This document shows, piece by piece, positions 1 to 10,355 of a stretch of DNA of 64,000 nucleotides. Source of the DNA: Microbulbifer sp. HZ11 (GTDB lineage: Bacteria > Pseudomonadota > Gammaproteobacteria > Pseudomonadales > Cellvibrionaceae); contig NZ_JELR01000002.1 in NCBI RefSeq assembly GCF_000708675.1, positions 1,178,001-1,242,000 on the forward strand, given 5' to 3'. Under the pieces are notes generated by a model. The model was given only the letters and a program-made list of their open reading frames with translations, was not told the origin of the DNA and made no database searches. The position numbers and the translations under genes are program-made. Positions within the stretch are counted from its first letter, which is position 1; every line of letters starts with the position of its first letter.

Positions 1-1
1 G

Positions 2-2341
2 ACGCCCGCGGGACAATCATGTCCGGAAGTCCAGGGACAGGCGTCTGCGCCCTCGATGTACTACCGGCTGCGATGGAAAACCGGTACTTACAACGGCAGG
101 CTGAACTGCACCCTATCCACTCCGGACCAACACGACCTGCACTGGCAGTTTGATAAGCGAGGCGATCTGCTAGAGATCCGCCAGGGTACACGTACTTCTA
201 CCCGACGCTATGATCATTACCGTAACCTGTGTCGGCATGTGGACCAACAAGGCGTCGAAACATTATTTCGCCACGATACCTTTGGTCGGCTGCTGCGCCG
301 GACCTGTGGTGACTTGACCCACCGATACATTTACGACGAGAACGGTCGCCTTATCGCGGCGGGGTCGATTTTTGAAAACCCAAATCAATCTTCCGGCAAC
401 AGCACGGATACACCCTGTAACGTCCAGCACTGGCATTATCGCTACCAGAACGGTAACAGTTACCCGAAAGAAGTTGTGGATCCAGCTGGACACTGCTGGC
501 AATGCGAACATGACGATCGAGGCCAGCTTCGCCGGCTAACCGACCCCGAAGGCGGTGTACTTTGTCTCGACTGGGATGCCCACGGGCAACTCGTCCGCCT
601 GAGCCGTGGTGACGATGTCTACAGCTGGGAGTACGATACAGCAGGTCGTATTACTGCCTGTAAAGGTTCTGAAATAGCGCCGAGAAGCTGGCAATACCAT
701 AGCGATGGAAAACTCAGCGAAGCCTCGGTTGCTCAGCACTCTTATTTACTCAGTCGCGACGAATACGGTCGCCTGTGTGGGATTCACGCAAATGACGAAC
801 CACTGCTGCAGTGGCAGTACGATGGCTATAGCCGGGTTCGCCACCTGCAGGACTGTGCGGGTAATCGCCAGAGCCTCAACTATACGCTGCGCGGTCATCT
901 AACCTCGCTCCAGATCGAGTGCAGTACCCACAGTCCAATCTACTACTCCTGGCACTACAACGGTCACGGACAACTGACAGCTTTCGGTACAGGAAAAGAT
1001 ACACAAAGGGAGTGGCTGTACGATCAGTGTGGCCGTCTCTCTGAGTTTCACGACAGCGACAGCCACTGGTATCTACATTATAACGATCAGGGTCAGTTGG
1101 CCCAGATCCGCAATAACAGCGGTCAACTGTGCAGTTTTCATTTCGATACACTGGGCCAACTGGTTCAGGCTGCCAATGAGCATTGCACTCTACGCTACCG
1201 ATACGATGCTCGGGGTCTGCTCGTTGCCGAGCACCAGGATCTCAACAGCGAAGCCGGCGACGGAAATCAAGGCTCTGTTGGTGACAACAGCCTTAGCGTG
1301 AATCACAGTCACGACAAACGTGGATGGCTCAAACGCTCCGCCTCCGATCAGCTGAATATTGCCTATACGTTTTCCGCCGCGGGCAGCCTCTATGGTATTG
1401 ATGCCAATGGCTCTATGGTGCTGCGCATTGATGCACAACGTAGTGGGGACCTTCTCACGGGAAAAATTATTTCTCTGGGCAACCATCAACTGCAGCACAG
1501 CTACCAGAATGGCATACTTGTCAGTATTCACAGAAACGAGGCGCCGCTGTGGAAACGCACTAAATCCGCAACCGGCTTTACGGCAGCACTGATTGCAGCC
1601 CCTGCAGCGACAGAAGGTCAATGGGACAGCCGCGGTAACCTGATTTCTGAGCAGCGCGCGGCAGACAATGGCATTGCCCGCTACCAATACCAGTACGACG
1701 GCTGGGGACTCCTGCAATGTGTCGAATGTGGCGACTTCAAAACCTGGTTGCGCTACGACCCGTTTGGTCGCCGGCTGAGCAAATCGAGCATCCACCGTCG
1801 CTCGCGCCGGCAAAGGCGTGTTGCCAGTCACTGGTGTGCCACCGGCCTCTGGAACGAGAGCCACCAGGTAGGCCCCCTTGTCCGGGCCACGCACTACCTG
1901 CATGATCCCACCGAAGGAATCGCGGTTGCACGCCTGTCTCTGGATAGCGAAGCTTCACCCTCGTCTCAATGCGGTATCAGTCCAGACCAGGGGCAGAGAG
2001 AGTTTTTCCTGAGCGAGCAGCACGGCCACCTGATCGCGCTGCTCGGCGAGAATACCGCTGCAGCAACGGCTGATCCCGTACTGTGGACCTTCGATGGGCA
2101 ATCGTCAGAATGGTGCCCAGGCAGCTATCAGGGGCATCGAGGGATCTTTGATGTGGAAACCCGTCTGATCTATCGCAACGGCCACTATTTCCATGTTACC
2201 GCCATGGAATTACCTGATGAGCCGCCACTGCCACCTCTGGACGTTGGCTATCAGCACCCACCCTATCTCAGGCGAACCAACAACGATATTGCCTGCTCCG
2301 ACCGCGCCCATCCCGTCGCATCGGAGCGGACTACGGAGTAA
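2..2341 (+). CDS. RHS/YD-repeat protein, 5' end outside window
   Basis: The reading frame is open from base 2 to the TAA at 2339-2341, so the ATG at 56 is probably internal and the gene begins upstream. The product is a long array of YD repeats (YDENGRL, YRYDARGLL, YQYDGWGLL, YDPFGRRLS), the beta-cocoon shell of RHS and teneurin-like proteins. The end is odd. The usual RHS core box (RYYDP..GRF.S.DP followed by DP.GL.GG) is replaced by a weak remnant near 2137-2200 (FDVETRLIYRNGHYFHV). The last ~45 residues are Pro-rich with no recognisable toxin domain, and no immunity-type gene follows. It may be an orphan or toxin-less RHS protein, or a decayed one. Family call is firm; function unknown. 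G+C appears lower than in the following housekeeping genes. Confidence 0.85.
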   Translation, partial: TPAGQSCPEVQGQASAPSMYYRLRWKTGTYNGRLNCTLSTPDQHDLHWQFDKRGDLLEIRQGTRTSTRRYDHYRNLCRHVDQQGVETLFRHDTFGRLLRRTCGDLTHRYIYDENGRLIAAGSIFENPNQSSGNSTDTPCNVQHWHYRYQNGNSYPKEVVDPAGHCWQCEHDDRGQLRRLTDPEGGVLCLDWDAHGQLVRLSRGDDVYSWEYDTAGRITACKGSEIAPRSWQYHSDGKLSEASVAQHSYLLSRDEYGRLCGIHANDEPLLQWQYDGYSRVRHLQDCAGNRQSLNYTLRGHLTSLQIECSTHSPIYYSWHYNGHGQLTAFGTGKDTQREWLYDQCGRLSEFHDSDSHWYLHYNDQGQLAQIRNNSGQLCSFHFDTLGQLVQAANEHCTLRYRYDARGLLVAEHQDLNSEAGDGNQGSVGDNSLSVNHSHDKRGWLKRSASDQLNIAYTFSAAGSLYGIDANGSMVLRIDAQRSGDLLTGKIISLGNHQLQHSYQNGILVSIHRNEAPLWKRTKSATGFTAALIAAPAATEGQWDSRGNLISEQRAADNGIARYQYQYDGWGLLQCVECGDFKTWLRYDPFGRRLSKSSIHRRSRRQRRVASHWCATGLWNESHQVGPLVRATHYLHDPTEGIAVARLSLDSEASPSSQCGISPDQGQREFFLSEQHGHLIALLGENTAAATADPVLWTFDGQSSEWCPGSYQGHRGIFDVETRLIYRNGHYFHVTAMELPDEPPLPPLDVGYQHPPYLRRTNNDIACSDRAHPVASERTTE

Positions 2342-2354
2342 CGGTTCACAAACT

Positions 2355-2373
2355 GCGGCGACACTGTCGCCGC
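2355..2373. terminator. Hairpin after the RHS gene
   Basis: GCGGCGACA, one base, then TGTCGCCGC form a nearly perfect stem 14 bases after the RHS stop codon. No T-run follows on the plus strand, so it is a weak candidate for intrinsic termination or an mRNA 3' end. Confidence 0.35.
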
Positions 2374-2534
2374 ACTAAACCCGTCGGCGCCCATTTGCCT
2401 TCGCCTGCTCGCCTGATCCTATAGCATGAGCCATGCAAGACAACGCTGTCATCTCGGCGCGAATTTACCGCCTGCAGCTGTGACAGCCGCACCTTTGCAC
2501 TTGAGACAACCAACAATAATTCAAGGAAATGGCA

Positions 2535-3983
2535 ATGAATCACACCACCCGCAAGGGAGTCACTAGTCTGATACTGACACTCACTACCCTGACCGCAATC
2601 GACGCCCATAGTCACGGCACCATGGAGGTACCAGAGAGTCGTATCTACAACTGTTTTCTCAATAACCCCGAAAATCCCTCTGATCCGGCGTGCGCAGCGG
2701 CCAAAGCGGTGGGAGGCACCCAACCCTTTTACGACTGGAATGAAATCAATCAGGCCAACGCCGCAGGTAATCACCGCGCACTGGTACCAGATGGCGAGCT
2801 CTGTGCCGGTGGCCGCAGTAAATATGCGGGCATGAACCTGGCCCGCAGCGATTGGCAGGCCACACCGATTACTCCAAAGGCCGATGGCACTTTCGACTTT
2901 ATTTTCTGGGGCACCGCACCCCACGCTACCGATGACTGGGTGTTTTACATCACCCGATCCGGTTACACCGGCTCCGAGCCTCTGAAATGGAGTGACATGT
3001 TTGAGTTCTGTCGGCTGGGCAATGTGCCGGTGGGGGCAGACAAACGCTATACCCTCAACTGCCCCCTGCCGCAGCTGACCGGTAAGCACGTGATTTACAC
3101 GACCTGGCAACGGGCTGATAGCCCGGAGGCCTTCTACACCTGTACCGATGTGATTCTTGGGGATGGTGGCACACCGAGCCAATGGGCAGATGAGGGCGCG
3201 CTGCAAGCCTATTCGGATCTCGCAGCCGGCAGTCAGGTTACCCTGCGCCTGTTCAACAGTAGCGGCAATGATCTGGAAACGGTCGGCTACACCCTGGGCC
3301 AGGATGCCAGTGCCGCCGACTGGGCCTTTGACTTTGCCAATGCCATCAACAGTCAGTCCCAGTATGCCCGTATCGGCGTGCTTGATCCGGCAAACGACAC
3401 TGTCACTCCGGTAGTGAGCGCCTCGGAAAACCGCGTCTACACCCAGGCGGATCTCAACCTGAGCCACGAGGTGGATATCCAGCCGGCAGGAGGCAACGGC
3501 GACCCGACTGCGGTGATAACCCTGTCGCCGGAGAGCCTCACTGGTGCCGGTGTGATCAATCTGTCCGCCAGTCAGTCGAGCGACCCGGATTCCGACCCGC
3601 TGACCTACGCCTGGACCCTTCTTGCTGGCGACGGAGCGACCTTTAGCAGTACGGACAGTGTGGATGTGGCCCTGAGCCTGAGCGAACCCACACAGGCTCA
3701 GACAGTCACTGTGCAGCTGACCGTAAACGATGGGCAGGCGAGCAGTAGTGCTGTCGTCAATATTCAGCACAACCCGCAATCCACCGGTGGCGACGACTAC
3801 GATTACGTGTATCCCGATGGCATCGGCAATTATGTGCCCGGAGAAACAATAGTGCTCGGCAGCGACAACAACCGCTATCTGTGCCGCCCCTTCCCTGAGG
3901 GGCAATGGTGCAATATCAACAGTGCCTACCACTATGCGCCCGGTAGCGGCTCGAACTGGTCCGACGCCTGGACACAACTCTGA
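2535..3983 (+). CDS. Secreted AA10 lytic polysaccharide monooxygenase, chitin type, with GbpA2-like, PKD/Ig-like and CBM73-like domains
   Basis: A copper enzyme that oxidatively cleaves crystalline chitin (or cellulose) outside the cell. I chose the ATG at 2535 because AAGGA (2523-2527) lies 7 bases upstream; an in-frame ATG at 2529 is too close. Residues 1-26 are a Sec signal peptide ending in AHS, so cleavage exposes His27 (HGTMEVPES), the first ligand of the histidine brace. The second ligand is His130 in TAPHATDDW, the AA10 signature. Order by residue: AA10 27-~205; a GbpA domain-2-like module ~232-319; a PKD/Ig-like module ~323-416 (AVITLSPESL, SSDPDSDPLTYAW); C-terminal ~426-482 with YLCRPFPEGQWC and W..AW, like the chitin-binding CBM73 family. 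The gene stands alone, followed by a strong terminator. AA10 identity is sure; the CBM73 label is by resemblance. Confidence 0.93.
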   Translation: MNHTTRKGVTSLILTLTTLTAIDAHSHGTMEVPESRIYNCFLNNPENPSDPACAAAKAVGGTQPFYDWNEINQANAAGNHRALVPDGELCAGGRSKYAGMNLARSDWQATPITPKADGTFDFIFWGTAPHATDDWVFYITRSGYTGSEPLKWSDMFEFCRLGNVPVGADKRYTLNCPLPQLTGKHVIYTTWQRADSPEAFYTCTDVILGDGGTPSQWADEGALQAYSDLAAGSQVTLRLFNSSGNDLETVGYTLGQDASAADWAFDFANAINSQSQYARIGVLDPANDTVTPVVSASENRVYTQADLNLSHEVDIQPAGGNGDPTAVITLSPESLTGAGVINLSASQSSDPDSDPLTYAWTLLAGDGATFSSTDSVDVALSLSEPTQAQTVTVQLTVNDGQASSSAVVNIQHNPQSTGGDDYDYVYPDGIGNYVPGETIVLGSDNNRYLCRPFPEGQWCNINSAYHYAPGSGSNWSDAWTQL

Positions 3984-4005
3984 ATACCCCGAACTTTCCA
4001 TCCAC

Positions 4006-4034
4006 AAAAAAGCCCGGCAATGCCGGGCTTTTTA
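4006..4034. terminator. Bidirectional intrinsic terminator
   Basis: AGCCCGGCA and TGCCGGGCT (4011-4019 and 4021-4029) pair perfectly, with an A-run before and a T-run after. It can end both the LPMO transcript on the plus strand and the convergent MFS gene on the minus strand. Confidence 0.9.
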
Positions 4035-4043
4035 ATTTCTAAC

Positions 4044-5240
4044 TCAGGTTGCGACAGAGTGGGGCGACTGACGCAGCGTAAACATAAACAACAGCGTCGC
4101 TATCCCTCCACAGGTAGCAATGGCTGCGACCAGGGTGAGCGGAGAACCATCGAACACTGCACTGACAATAGCGATTGCCGCAGCGCCCAGCATCATCTGC
4201 AGAGTGCCGCCAAGGGCCGCAGCCGTTCCCGCAATGGGACCGTGATCATCCAGCGACAGCACCATGGTGGTCGGTACCACCAGCCCCAGGAATGCGTTGG
4301 CAATTAACAGCAGAGCCACCAGCACCACAAAGTCATCCACGCCCGCCAGGTTCAGCATCAGATTAAACCCGGCAACCAGGGCAAAGCCGCTCACCGCCCA
4401 CTTCACCACCGCGACGCCGCCAAACCGCTCACACAGATTCGCGGCAAACTGGCTGGCCACAAAAAAACCCAGCGCATTCAGCGCAAAGGCAAGACTGAAC
4501 TGAGTCGGTGTCAGCCCGTAGTAGTCCGTATACAAAAACGCGGCGATAGAAAGGAAAGAGAAGAAGCTGGCCATACCCATGCCGCCAATCAGGGTCATCC
4601 CCATGAATGTTGGATCCCGGAACAGCACCCTGAACGCATCGAACATGGCACCGACTTTGAGCGGCACTCGACTCTCCTCGCTCAGAGTCTCCGGAAGTGC
4701 GAAACGGATCAACAGCAGACTGACCACCGTTGCCGCCGCCACCGCATAAAACACCGATGGCCAGCCGAACGGCGCCATCAGCAGACTGCCCGCCAGCGGT
4801 GCCAGCATCGGCGAAATGGAAATCACCAGCATCACAGTAGTCATCAGGCGGGTCGCCTCAGTACCGGTGTAACGATCGCGAATGATCGCCCGCGGAATCG
4901 ACATTACCGATGCCGCGCCCACCCCCTGCACAAAACGCAGCGCGATCAGCCACTCGATGGTCGGTGCCAGGGCACAGCCGATGGAGGCGAACAGAAACAG
5001 CACCAGGCCGAAATACAGTGGCGGCTTGCGCCCGAACATATCCGCCGCCGGCCCGTAAAACAGCTGGCAGACACCGAAGGCGATAAAAAAGGAAATCAGC
5101 GTGTACTGGGACACGGCCGCCGGCACACCATAATCCTCAGCCATCGCTGGCATGGCAGGCAGGTACATATCAATGGCAAATGGTCCAACGCAACTGAGCA
5201 AGCCCAGGATCAGTGCCATCTTCAATAAATCGGGTTTCAT
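4044..5240 (-). CDS. Bcr/CflA family drug-resistance MFS transporter
   Basis: A 398-residue inner-membrane protein with twelve predicted hydrophobic segments. The first helix ends in FAIDMYLPAMPAM, and the loop between helices 2 and 3 carries the MFS motif GPAADMFGRKPP; both are typical of the Bcr/CflA subgroup of drug:proton antiporters, as is the downstream RFVQGVGAAS. Members export bicyclomycin, chloramphenicol or sulfathiazole-like compounds; the substrate here cannot be read from sequence. It is a single gene, convergent with the LPMO across a shared terminator and divergent from the zinc hydrolase at 5415. ATG start at 5240. Confidence 0.9.
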   Translation of the reverse strand: MKPDLLKMALILGLLSCVGPFAIDMYLPAMPAMAEDYGVPAAVSQYTLISFFIAFGVCQLFYGPAADMFGRKPPLYFGLVLFLFASIGCALAPTIEWLIALRFVQGVGAASVMSIPRAIIRDRYTGTEATRLMTTVMLVISISPMLAPLAGSLLMAPFGWPSVFYAVAAATVVSLLLIRFALPETLSEESRVPLKVGAMFDAFRVLFRDPTFMGMTLIGGMGMASFFSFLSIAAFLYTDYYGLTPTQFSLAFALNALGFFVASQFAANLCERFGGVAVVKWAVSGFALVAGFNLMLNLAGVDDFVVLVALLLIANAFLGLVVPTTMVLSLDDHGPIAGTAAALGGTLQMMLGAAAIAIVSAVFDGSPLTLVAAIATCGGIATLLFMFTLRQSPHSVAT

Positions 5241-5414
5241 AAATATCGATATCCGGAAAAATTGCCGGACGAATGAATGCCCGAACCTGCGCTGATTCTA
5301 ACAGCCGTTTGTGTCAGTCCAAGCCCAAATAGTCACCGACAAGAACTGACTTCCACCAATCGCAGGGTCACAACTACAATAACCGACAAGTCATTTTTTA
5401 CCGAACCCGATTCC

Positions 5415-6443
5415 ATGCCACACAACGCACAAGAGCCCTTCGTCATCGCCGGTGTCACCGTCGCCCGGGGCGAAACCAAAAAAATCGAACTGCCCATCGT
5501 ACGCCTGTACACCGACACCGAAATGGCCATCCCGGTTTACGTACATCGCGGCAAAAAACCCGGCCCCACCATGTTCGTCAGCGCCGCCATTCACGGCGAC
5601 GAACTGAACGGCATCGAAATCATCAGCCGCCTGATCAATAGCAAAGCGCTCAAGTCCCTGCGCGGCACCCTGATCGCCGTACCCGTGGTCAACGTCTACG
5701 GCGTACTGCACCAGTCCCGCTACCTACCCGACCGCCGCGACCTCAACCGCTCCTTCCCCGGCTCCGCCCGCGGCTCCCTCGCCGCGCGCATGGCACACAT
5801 CTTCCTCGAAGAAATCGTCGCCAAATGCGACTACGGTATCGACCTCCACACCGGCGCCATCCACCGCAGCAACCTTCCCCAAATCCGCGCCAACCTCGAC
5901 GACCAACAAACCCGAGAAATGGCCGCCGCCTTCGGCGTCCCGGTCCTGCTGAATGCCACACTGCGAGACGGCTCCCTGCGCCAGGCCGCCGCCGACCTCG
6001 GCGTACGCATACTCTTATACGAAGCCGGCGAAGCCCTCCGCTTCGATGAACTCTGCATCCGCGCCGGCGTGCGCGGCGTACTCAACGTCATGCGCAAACT
6101 GGAAATGATTCCGGTCAAACGCGGCCGCCAGGGCATCGAACCCTTTGTGGCCCGACGCAGCGGCTGGTTGCGCGCCGGCGACAGCGGCATCGTCAACCAC
6201 AAAAAACAGCTTGGGGATCACGTAAAAAAAGGAGAAATCCTCGCCACCATTGCCGATCTATACGGCAACGAACTGGACAAGGTACTGGCGGATGCCGATG
6301 GCATCATTATCGGAAAGCAGAATATTCCGTTGGTGCAGGAAGGTGAGGCGATGTACCACGTGGCTTATTTTCAGGAGCCGAATGAGGTACTGGAAAATCT
6401 GGAGTTATTGCAGGATACGCTGCTACCGGAAGAGAATTTCTAG
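5415..6443 (+). CDS. Succinylglutamate desuccinylase/aspartoacylase-family zinc hydrolase
   Basis: 342 residues from the ATG at 5415 (MPHNAQEPF). The frame is open further upstream, but that stretch is low in quality and matches no family start. The family cleaves N-acyl amino acids using a carboxypeptidase-like zinc site. Visible ligands are His60 and Glu63 in AIHGDELNG and His145 in DLHTGAIHR. The C-terminal ~80 residues (KKQLGDHVKKGEILATI) look like the barrel-sandwich domain of this subfamily. No arginine succinyltransferase (ast) genes are adjacent, so catabolic AstE is unlikely. Relatives in other gammaproteobacteria often occur with RimK-like ligases; none is seen here. Substrate unknown. 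Repeat element A and a convergent transglycosylase follow. Confidence 0.87.
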   Translation: MPHNAQEPFVIAGVTVARGETKKIELPIVRLYTDTEMAIPVYVHRGKKPGPTMFVSAAIHGDELNGIEIISRLINSKALKSLRGTLIAVPVVNVYGVLHQSRYLPDRRDLNRSFPGSARGSLAARMAHIFLEEIVAKCDYGIDLHTGAIHRSNLPQIRANLDDQQTREMAAAFGVPVLLNATLRDGSLRQAAADLGVRILLYEAGEALRFDELCIRAGVRGVLNVMRKLEMIPVKRGRQGIEPFVARRSGWLRAGDSGIVNHKKQLGDHVKKGEILATIADLYGNELDKVLADADGIIIGKQNIPLVQEGEAMYHVAYFQEPNEVLENLELLQDTLLPEENF

Positions 6444-6494
6444 GTGTTCCTTCGTTCCTAACGAAGTTCAAAACCTGATGAGAAGGAAAGATGG

Positions 6495-6615
6495 CGGGTG
6501 GGAATTTTCAGGAGCGTCGCAAACAGGATGTTTGCGCCGCAGCGCCCAGGGATGGGTTCACAGGGGGGCGCCTAGCTCGGTCCTGAAAATTCCCACCCGG
6601 TAGCTTTCCGCCACC
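6495..6615 (+). repeat. Palindromic element, copy A
   Basis: Outer arms 6495-6513 and 6581-6599 pair perfectly over 19 bp (CGGGTGGGAATTTTCAGGA and its complement). Inside are a hairpin at 6514-6540 (GTTTGCG stem, AGGAT loop, one mismatch) and the linker GGATGGGTTCAC. The right-hand tail CGGTAGCTTTCCGCCACC runs to about 6615. It fills the gap between two convergent genes (AstE-like and MltB-like), neither of which has another terminator. Confidence 0.9.
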
Positions 6616-6642
6616 GGGAGAGATCAAACAGGACCACTATTC

Positions 6643-7869
6643 TCAGTTTTTACGCAGGAGCTCCAAAACCTCTTTGCTCGGGAAGCCCTGCAACTCAACC
6701 CCAGCCTCTTCCTCAAACTTCAGAATCGCCTTGCGGGTACCACCACCGGCCTTGCCGTCGATCTCCCCATCGTAGAAGCCCTTCTCCTTCAGCTTGGTCT
6801 GCAGCTCCATTACCTCATCGGCCTCCAGCTTGGTAAACGGACGCTTCCAGTCTTTACTCAGCGGTGCCGCACCACCAATCTGATCCGCCAGAATACCCAC
6901 CGCCGCCGCATAGCGATCCGAATTATTGTAGCGCTTGATCACAAAGAAATTCTTCAGCATCAGGAACGCCGGCCCCTTGCGGCCCGCCAGCACCTTCAGT
7001 TCCGCCATATCATCCGGGCGTGGAAAACTCTTGCCGCCAACACGCTTGACACCCAGCTTCTCCCACTCCGAAATCTTCAGCTTTCCACCAGGAAGCTTGC
7101 GTTCCGGAATCGTCACCTCATAACCCCAGGTCTGCCCGCTGACCCAACCATTTTTCTTCAATAGATTCGCCGCCGTCGCCAACGCATCCGGCACCGAATT
7201 CCAAATGTCGCGCTTACCGTCGCCATCCATATCCACCGCATAAGCCTGGTAACTGGTAGGAATAAACTGCGTATGCCCCATCGCACCCGCCCAGGAGCCG
7301 GTCAGGTGACTCTCATCGATATCACCACTCTGTAAAATTTTAAGCGCCGCCAACAGCTGACTGGTGCCGAACTTCTTACGCTTCGGGTCCGCATAGGCCA
7401 GCGTCGCCAGCGAACGCACCACACTGCGCATCACCGTCTTGTTGTCCAGAATCGCCCCAAAGCTCGATTCCATCGACCAGATCGCCAGCAGGATATTCGG
7501 GTTCACACCGGACTGCTGCTCGATCTTGTCCAGCCACGGCTTTAGCTCCTTCTTTTTCGCCTTACCGCGCTGCACCGCAAACTTGGTGATGCGGTTGTCG
7601 AAGTACTGCCACACCGGTGCCTTGAACTCCGGCTGGTAGCTGGCCTTGTCCAGCACCCACTGGTCCGGAGAGTCGATACCCTTGAAAGCGCGATCAAACG
7701 TCTCCGCGGTGATCCCTTCTTTCATCGCTTTCGCGCGGAACTCTTTTTTCCACTTTTCAAAGCCCGGATCGGCCGCAGCCCCCGCGAACATGGGAAGTGC
7801 ACAGAAAAAAGCAAACAGAATGGAAACAAGACCGGCACGACGCACCGGGAAAAAGGCAACCTGGCCCAT
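6643..7869 (-). CDS. Lytic murein transglycosylase, MltB-like, with C-terminal peptidoglycan-binding domain
   Basis: 408 residues starting at ATG 7869, preceded by a perfect AAGGAG seven bases upstream; the open frame extends further but lacks such a site. It cleaves the MurNAc-GlcNAc bond of peptidoglycan non-hydrolytically, giving anhydro-muropeptides in the periplasm. Residues 1-~33 form a signal peptide (LVSILFAFFCALPMFAGAAA). There is no lipobox cysteine at the cleavage site, so it is probably soluble rather than an outer-membrane lipoprotein. The SLT-like domain has the catalytic glutamate at about 134 (IWSMESSFGAI) and the GAMGHTQFIPTSY motif. Residues ~350-408 are a peptidoglycan-binding-1 repeat (LQTKLKEKGFYDGEIDGKAG). 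Not MltB itself; one of the MltB/SltB paralogues. Confidence 0.92.
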   Translation of the reverse strand: MGQVAFFPVRRAGLVSILFAFFCALPMFAGAAADPGFEKWKKEFRAKAMKEGITAETFDRAFKGIDSPDQWVLDKASYQPEFKAPVWQYFDNRITKFAVQRGKAKKKELKPWLDKIEQQSGVNPNILLAIWSMESSFGAILDNKTVMRSVVRSLATLAYADPKRKKFGTSQLLAALKILQSGDIDESHLTGSWAGAMGHTQFIPTSYQAYAVDMDGDGKRDIWNSVPDALATAANLLKKNGWVSGQTWGYEVTIPERKLPGGKLKISEWEKLGVKRVGGKSFPRPDDMAELKVLAGRKGPAFLMLKNFFVIKRYNNSDRYAAAVGILADQIGGAAPLSKDWKRPFTKLEADEVMELQTKLKEKGFYDGEIDGKAGGGTRKAILKFEEEAGVELQGFPSKEVLELLRKN

Positions 7870-8057
7870 AACAGCTCCTTGGCAAATAACAGCTCGCACA
7901 AGGGTAGAACGGAAGACAGGCAACGGAAAGGGAGGATTGACGCCAGTCACTCAGGCTGTGACTGGCCCGACACTATATTCCACGTGCTGAGGGCTCAGCT
8001 AGGCACGCTAAAGCTCTGCTCTATACGCTGAAGGCTCTAATCAATTAGAGGAAACGG

Positions 8058-8726
8058 CTAGCTCGCCGGAGGGATCACGTAGAACAGCACCGCAAAGAAA
8101 TGCAGCACGCCGCCCGCCAGCACAAACAGATGCCAGATGGCGTGGTGGAAGCGCAGGCTGCGCCACAGGTAAAACGCGATACCGCCGGTGTAACAGAGGC
8201 CGCCCAGCACCAGCAGCAACAGGCCACCGGGCGCCAGGTTATCCATCAGCGGCTTGATCGCCGCAATCACCACCCAGCCCATCAGCGCACTCAGGGTAAT
8301 CGACAGAGCGCGAATTTTTTTCAGCGGCGTGAACTGAATAATCAGGCCGATCAACGCCAACCCCCAGATCACCCCGAACAGGGACCATCCCCAGGGCCCG
8401 CGCAGGGTAACCAGGGTAAAAGGTGTGTAAGTGCCCGCTATCAACAGAAAAATTGCCGAGTGGTCCAGCGTGCGCAGCACCTGCTTGGCGGTGGGGTGCG
8501 TGACACTGTGATACAGCGTGGAGGCGGAGAAGCACAGGATCAGAGTCGCCGCGTAGATACTACTGCTGACAATATGCCAGGCATCTCCGCGCAGTGCCGC
8601 AAAGGCACACAGTACCCCCAGCCCGGCAATAGCCAGTAACGCGCCCACCCCGTGGGTGATGCTGTTGGCGATTTCTTCGGCAAAGCTGTAGCGAGTGGCG
8701 ACCTTGGCGGTCAGGCTATTGGACAT
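8058..8726 (-). CDS. trhA: Hemolysin III family (PAQR-like) membrane protein
   Basis: 222 residues with seven hydrophobic segments and the family motifs: N-terminal EEIANSITHGVGALLA, then SASTLYHSVTH and the C-terminal HAIWHLFVLAGGVLHFFAV. The conserved histidines and serine of these boxes are the putative metal site of PAQR hydrolases. In E. coli the homologue (YqfA/TrhA) is linked to membrane energetics and lipid homeostasis; haemolytic activity is only a historical label. It is an isolated minus-strand gene between purA and mltB. ATG start at 8726. Confidence 0.9.
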   Translation of the reverse strand: MSNSLTAKVATRYSFAEEIANSITHGVGALLAIAGLGVLCAFAALRGDAWHIVSSSIYAATLILCFSASTLYHSVTHPTAKQVLRTLDHSAIFLLIAGTYTPFTLVTLRGPWGWSLFGVIWGLALIGLIIQFTPLKKIRALSITLSALMGWVVIAAIKPLMDNLAPGGLLLLVLGGLCYTGGIAFYLWRSLRFHHAIWHLFVLAGGVLHFFAVLFYVIPPAS

Positions 8727-8852
8727 GGCGCTTACCCGTAGTGCGGTTTTCCGTGGACCAGGTTTGCCTGCCAGTATGGCAGAGAAATGTGACTACAAAT
8801 TTAATTGCGGTCTCATGATCGGAAAATGCACTGGATGAGGCAAGCGCTGTTT

Positions 8853-8877
8853 GAGACCGGCGGGTACCGCCGGTCTC
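8853..8877 (-). terminator. Hairpin downstream of purA
   Basis: GAGACCGGCG and CGCCGGTCTC form a 10-bp GC-rich stem about 25 bases after the purA stop. The base composition after the stem on the minus strand is not T-rich, so intrinsic termination is plausible but not certain. Confidence 0.5.
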
Positions 8878-8899
8878 ATTAGGCTTCAATTATGCGATA

Positions 8900-10246
<1,347 letters not shown>

Positions 10247-10355
10247 TCAACGTTAGACGGGCGGAAGGGATTTGCTGGCCGCGCCCGTCCTGCGGCCAAC
10301 AAGTGCAATACACAAACTGCGATAAAAAGTCCGATTCAATCGGATAGCTTAGGGT

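Noticed and set aside
2346..4007. Long open frame antisense to the LPMO gene
   Set aside because: The plus strand encodes a complete AA10 protein with signal peptide and ligands; the antisense product has no recognisable motif and arises from GC-rich codon structure.
5277..5414. N-terminal extension of the AstE-like gene
   Set aside because: Open frame continues but has no family similarity; the ATG at 5415 fits the expected start and length.
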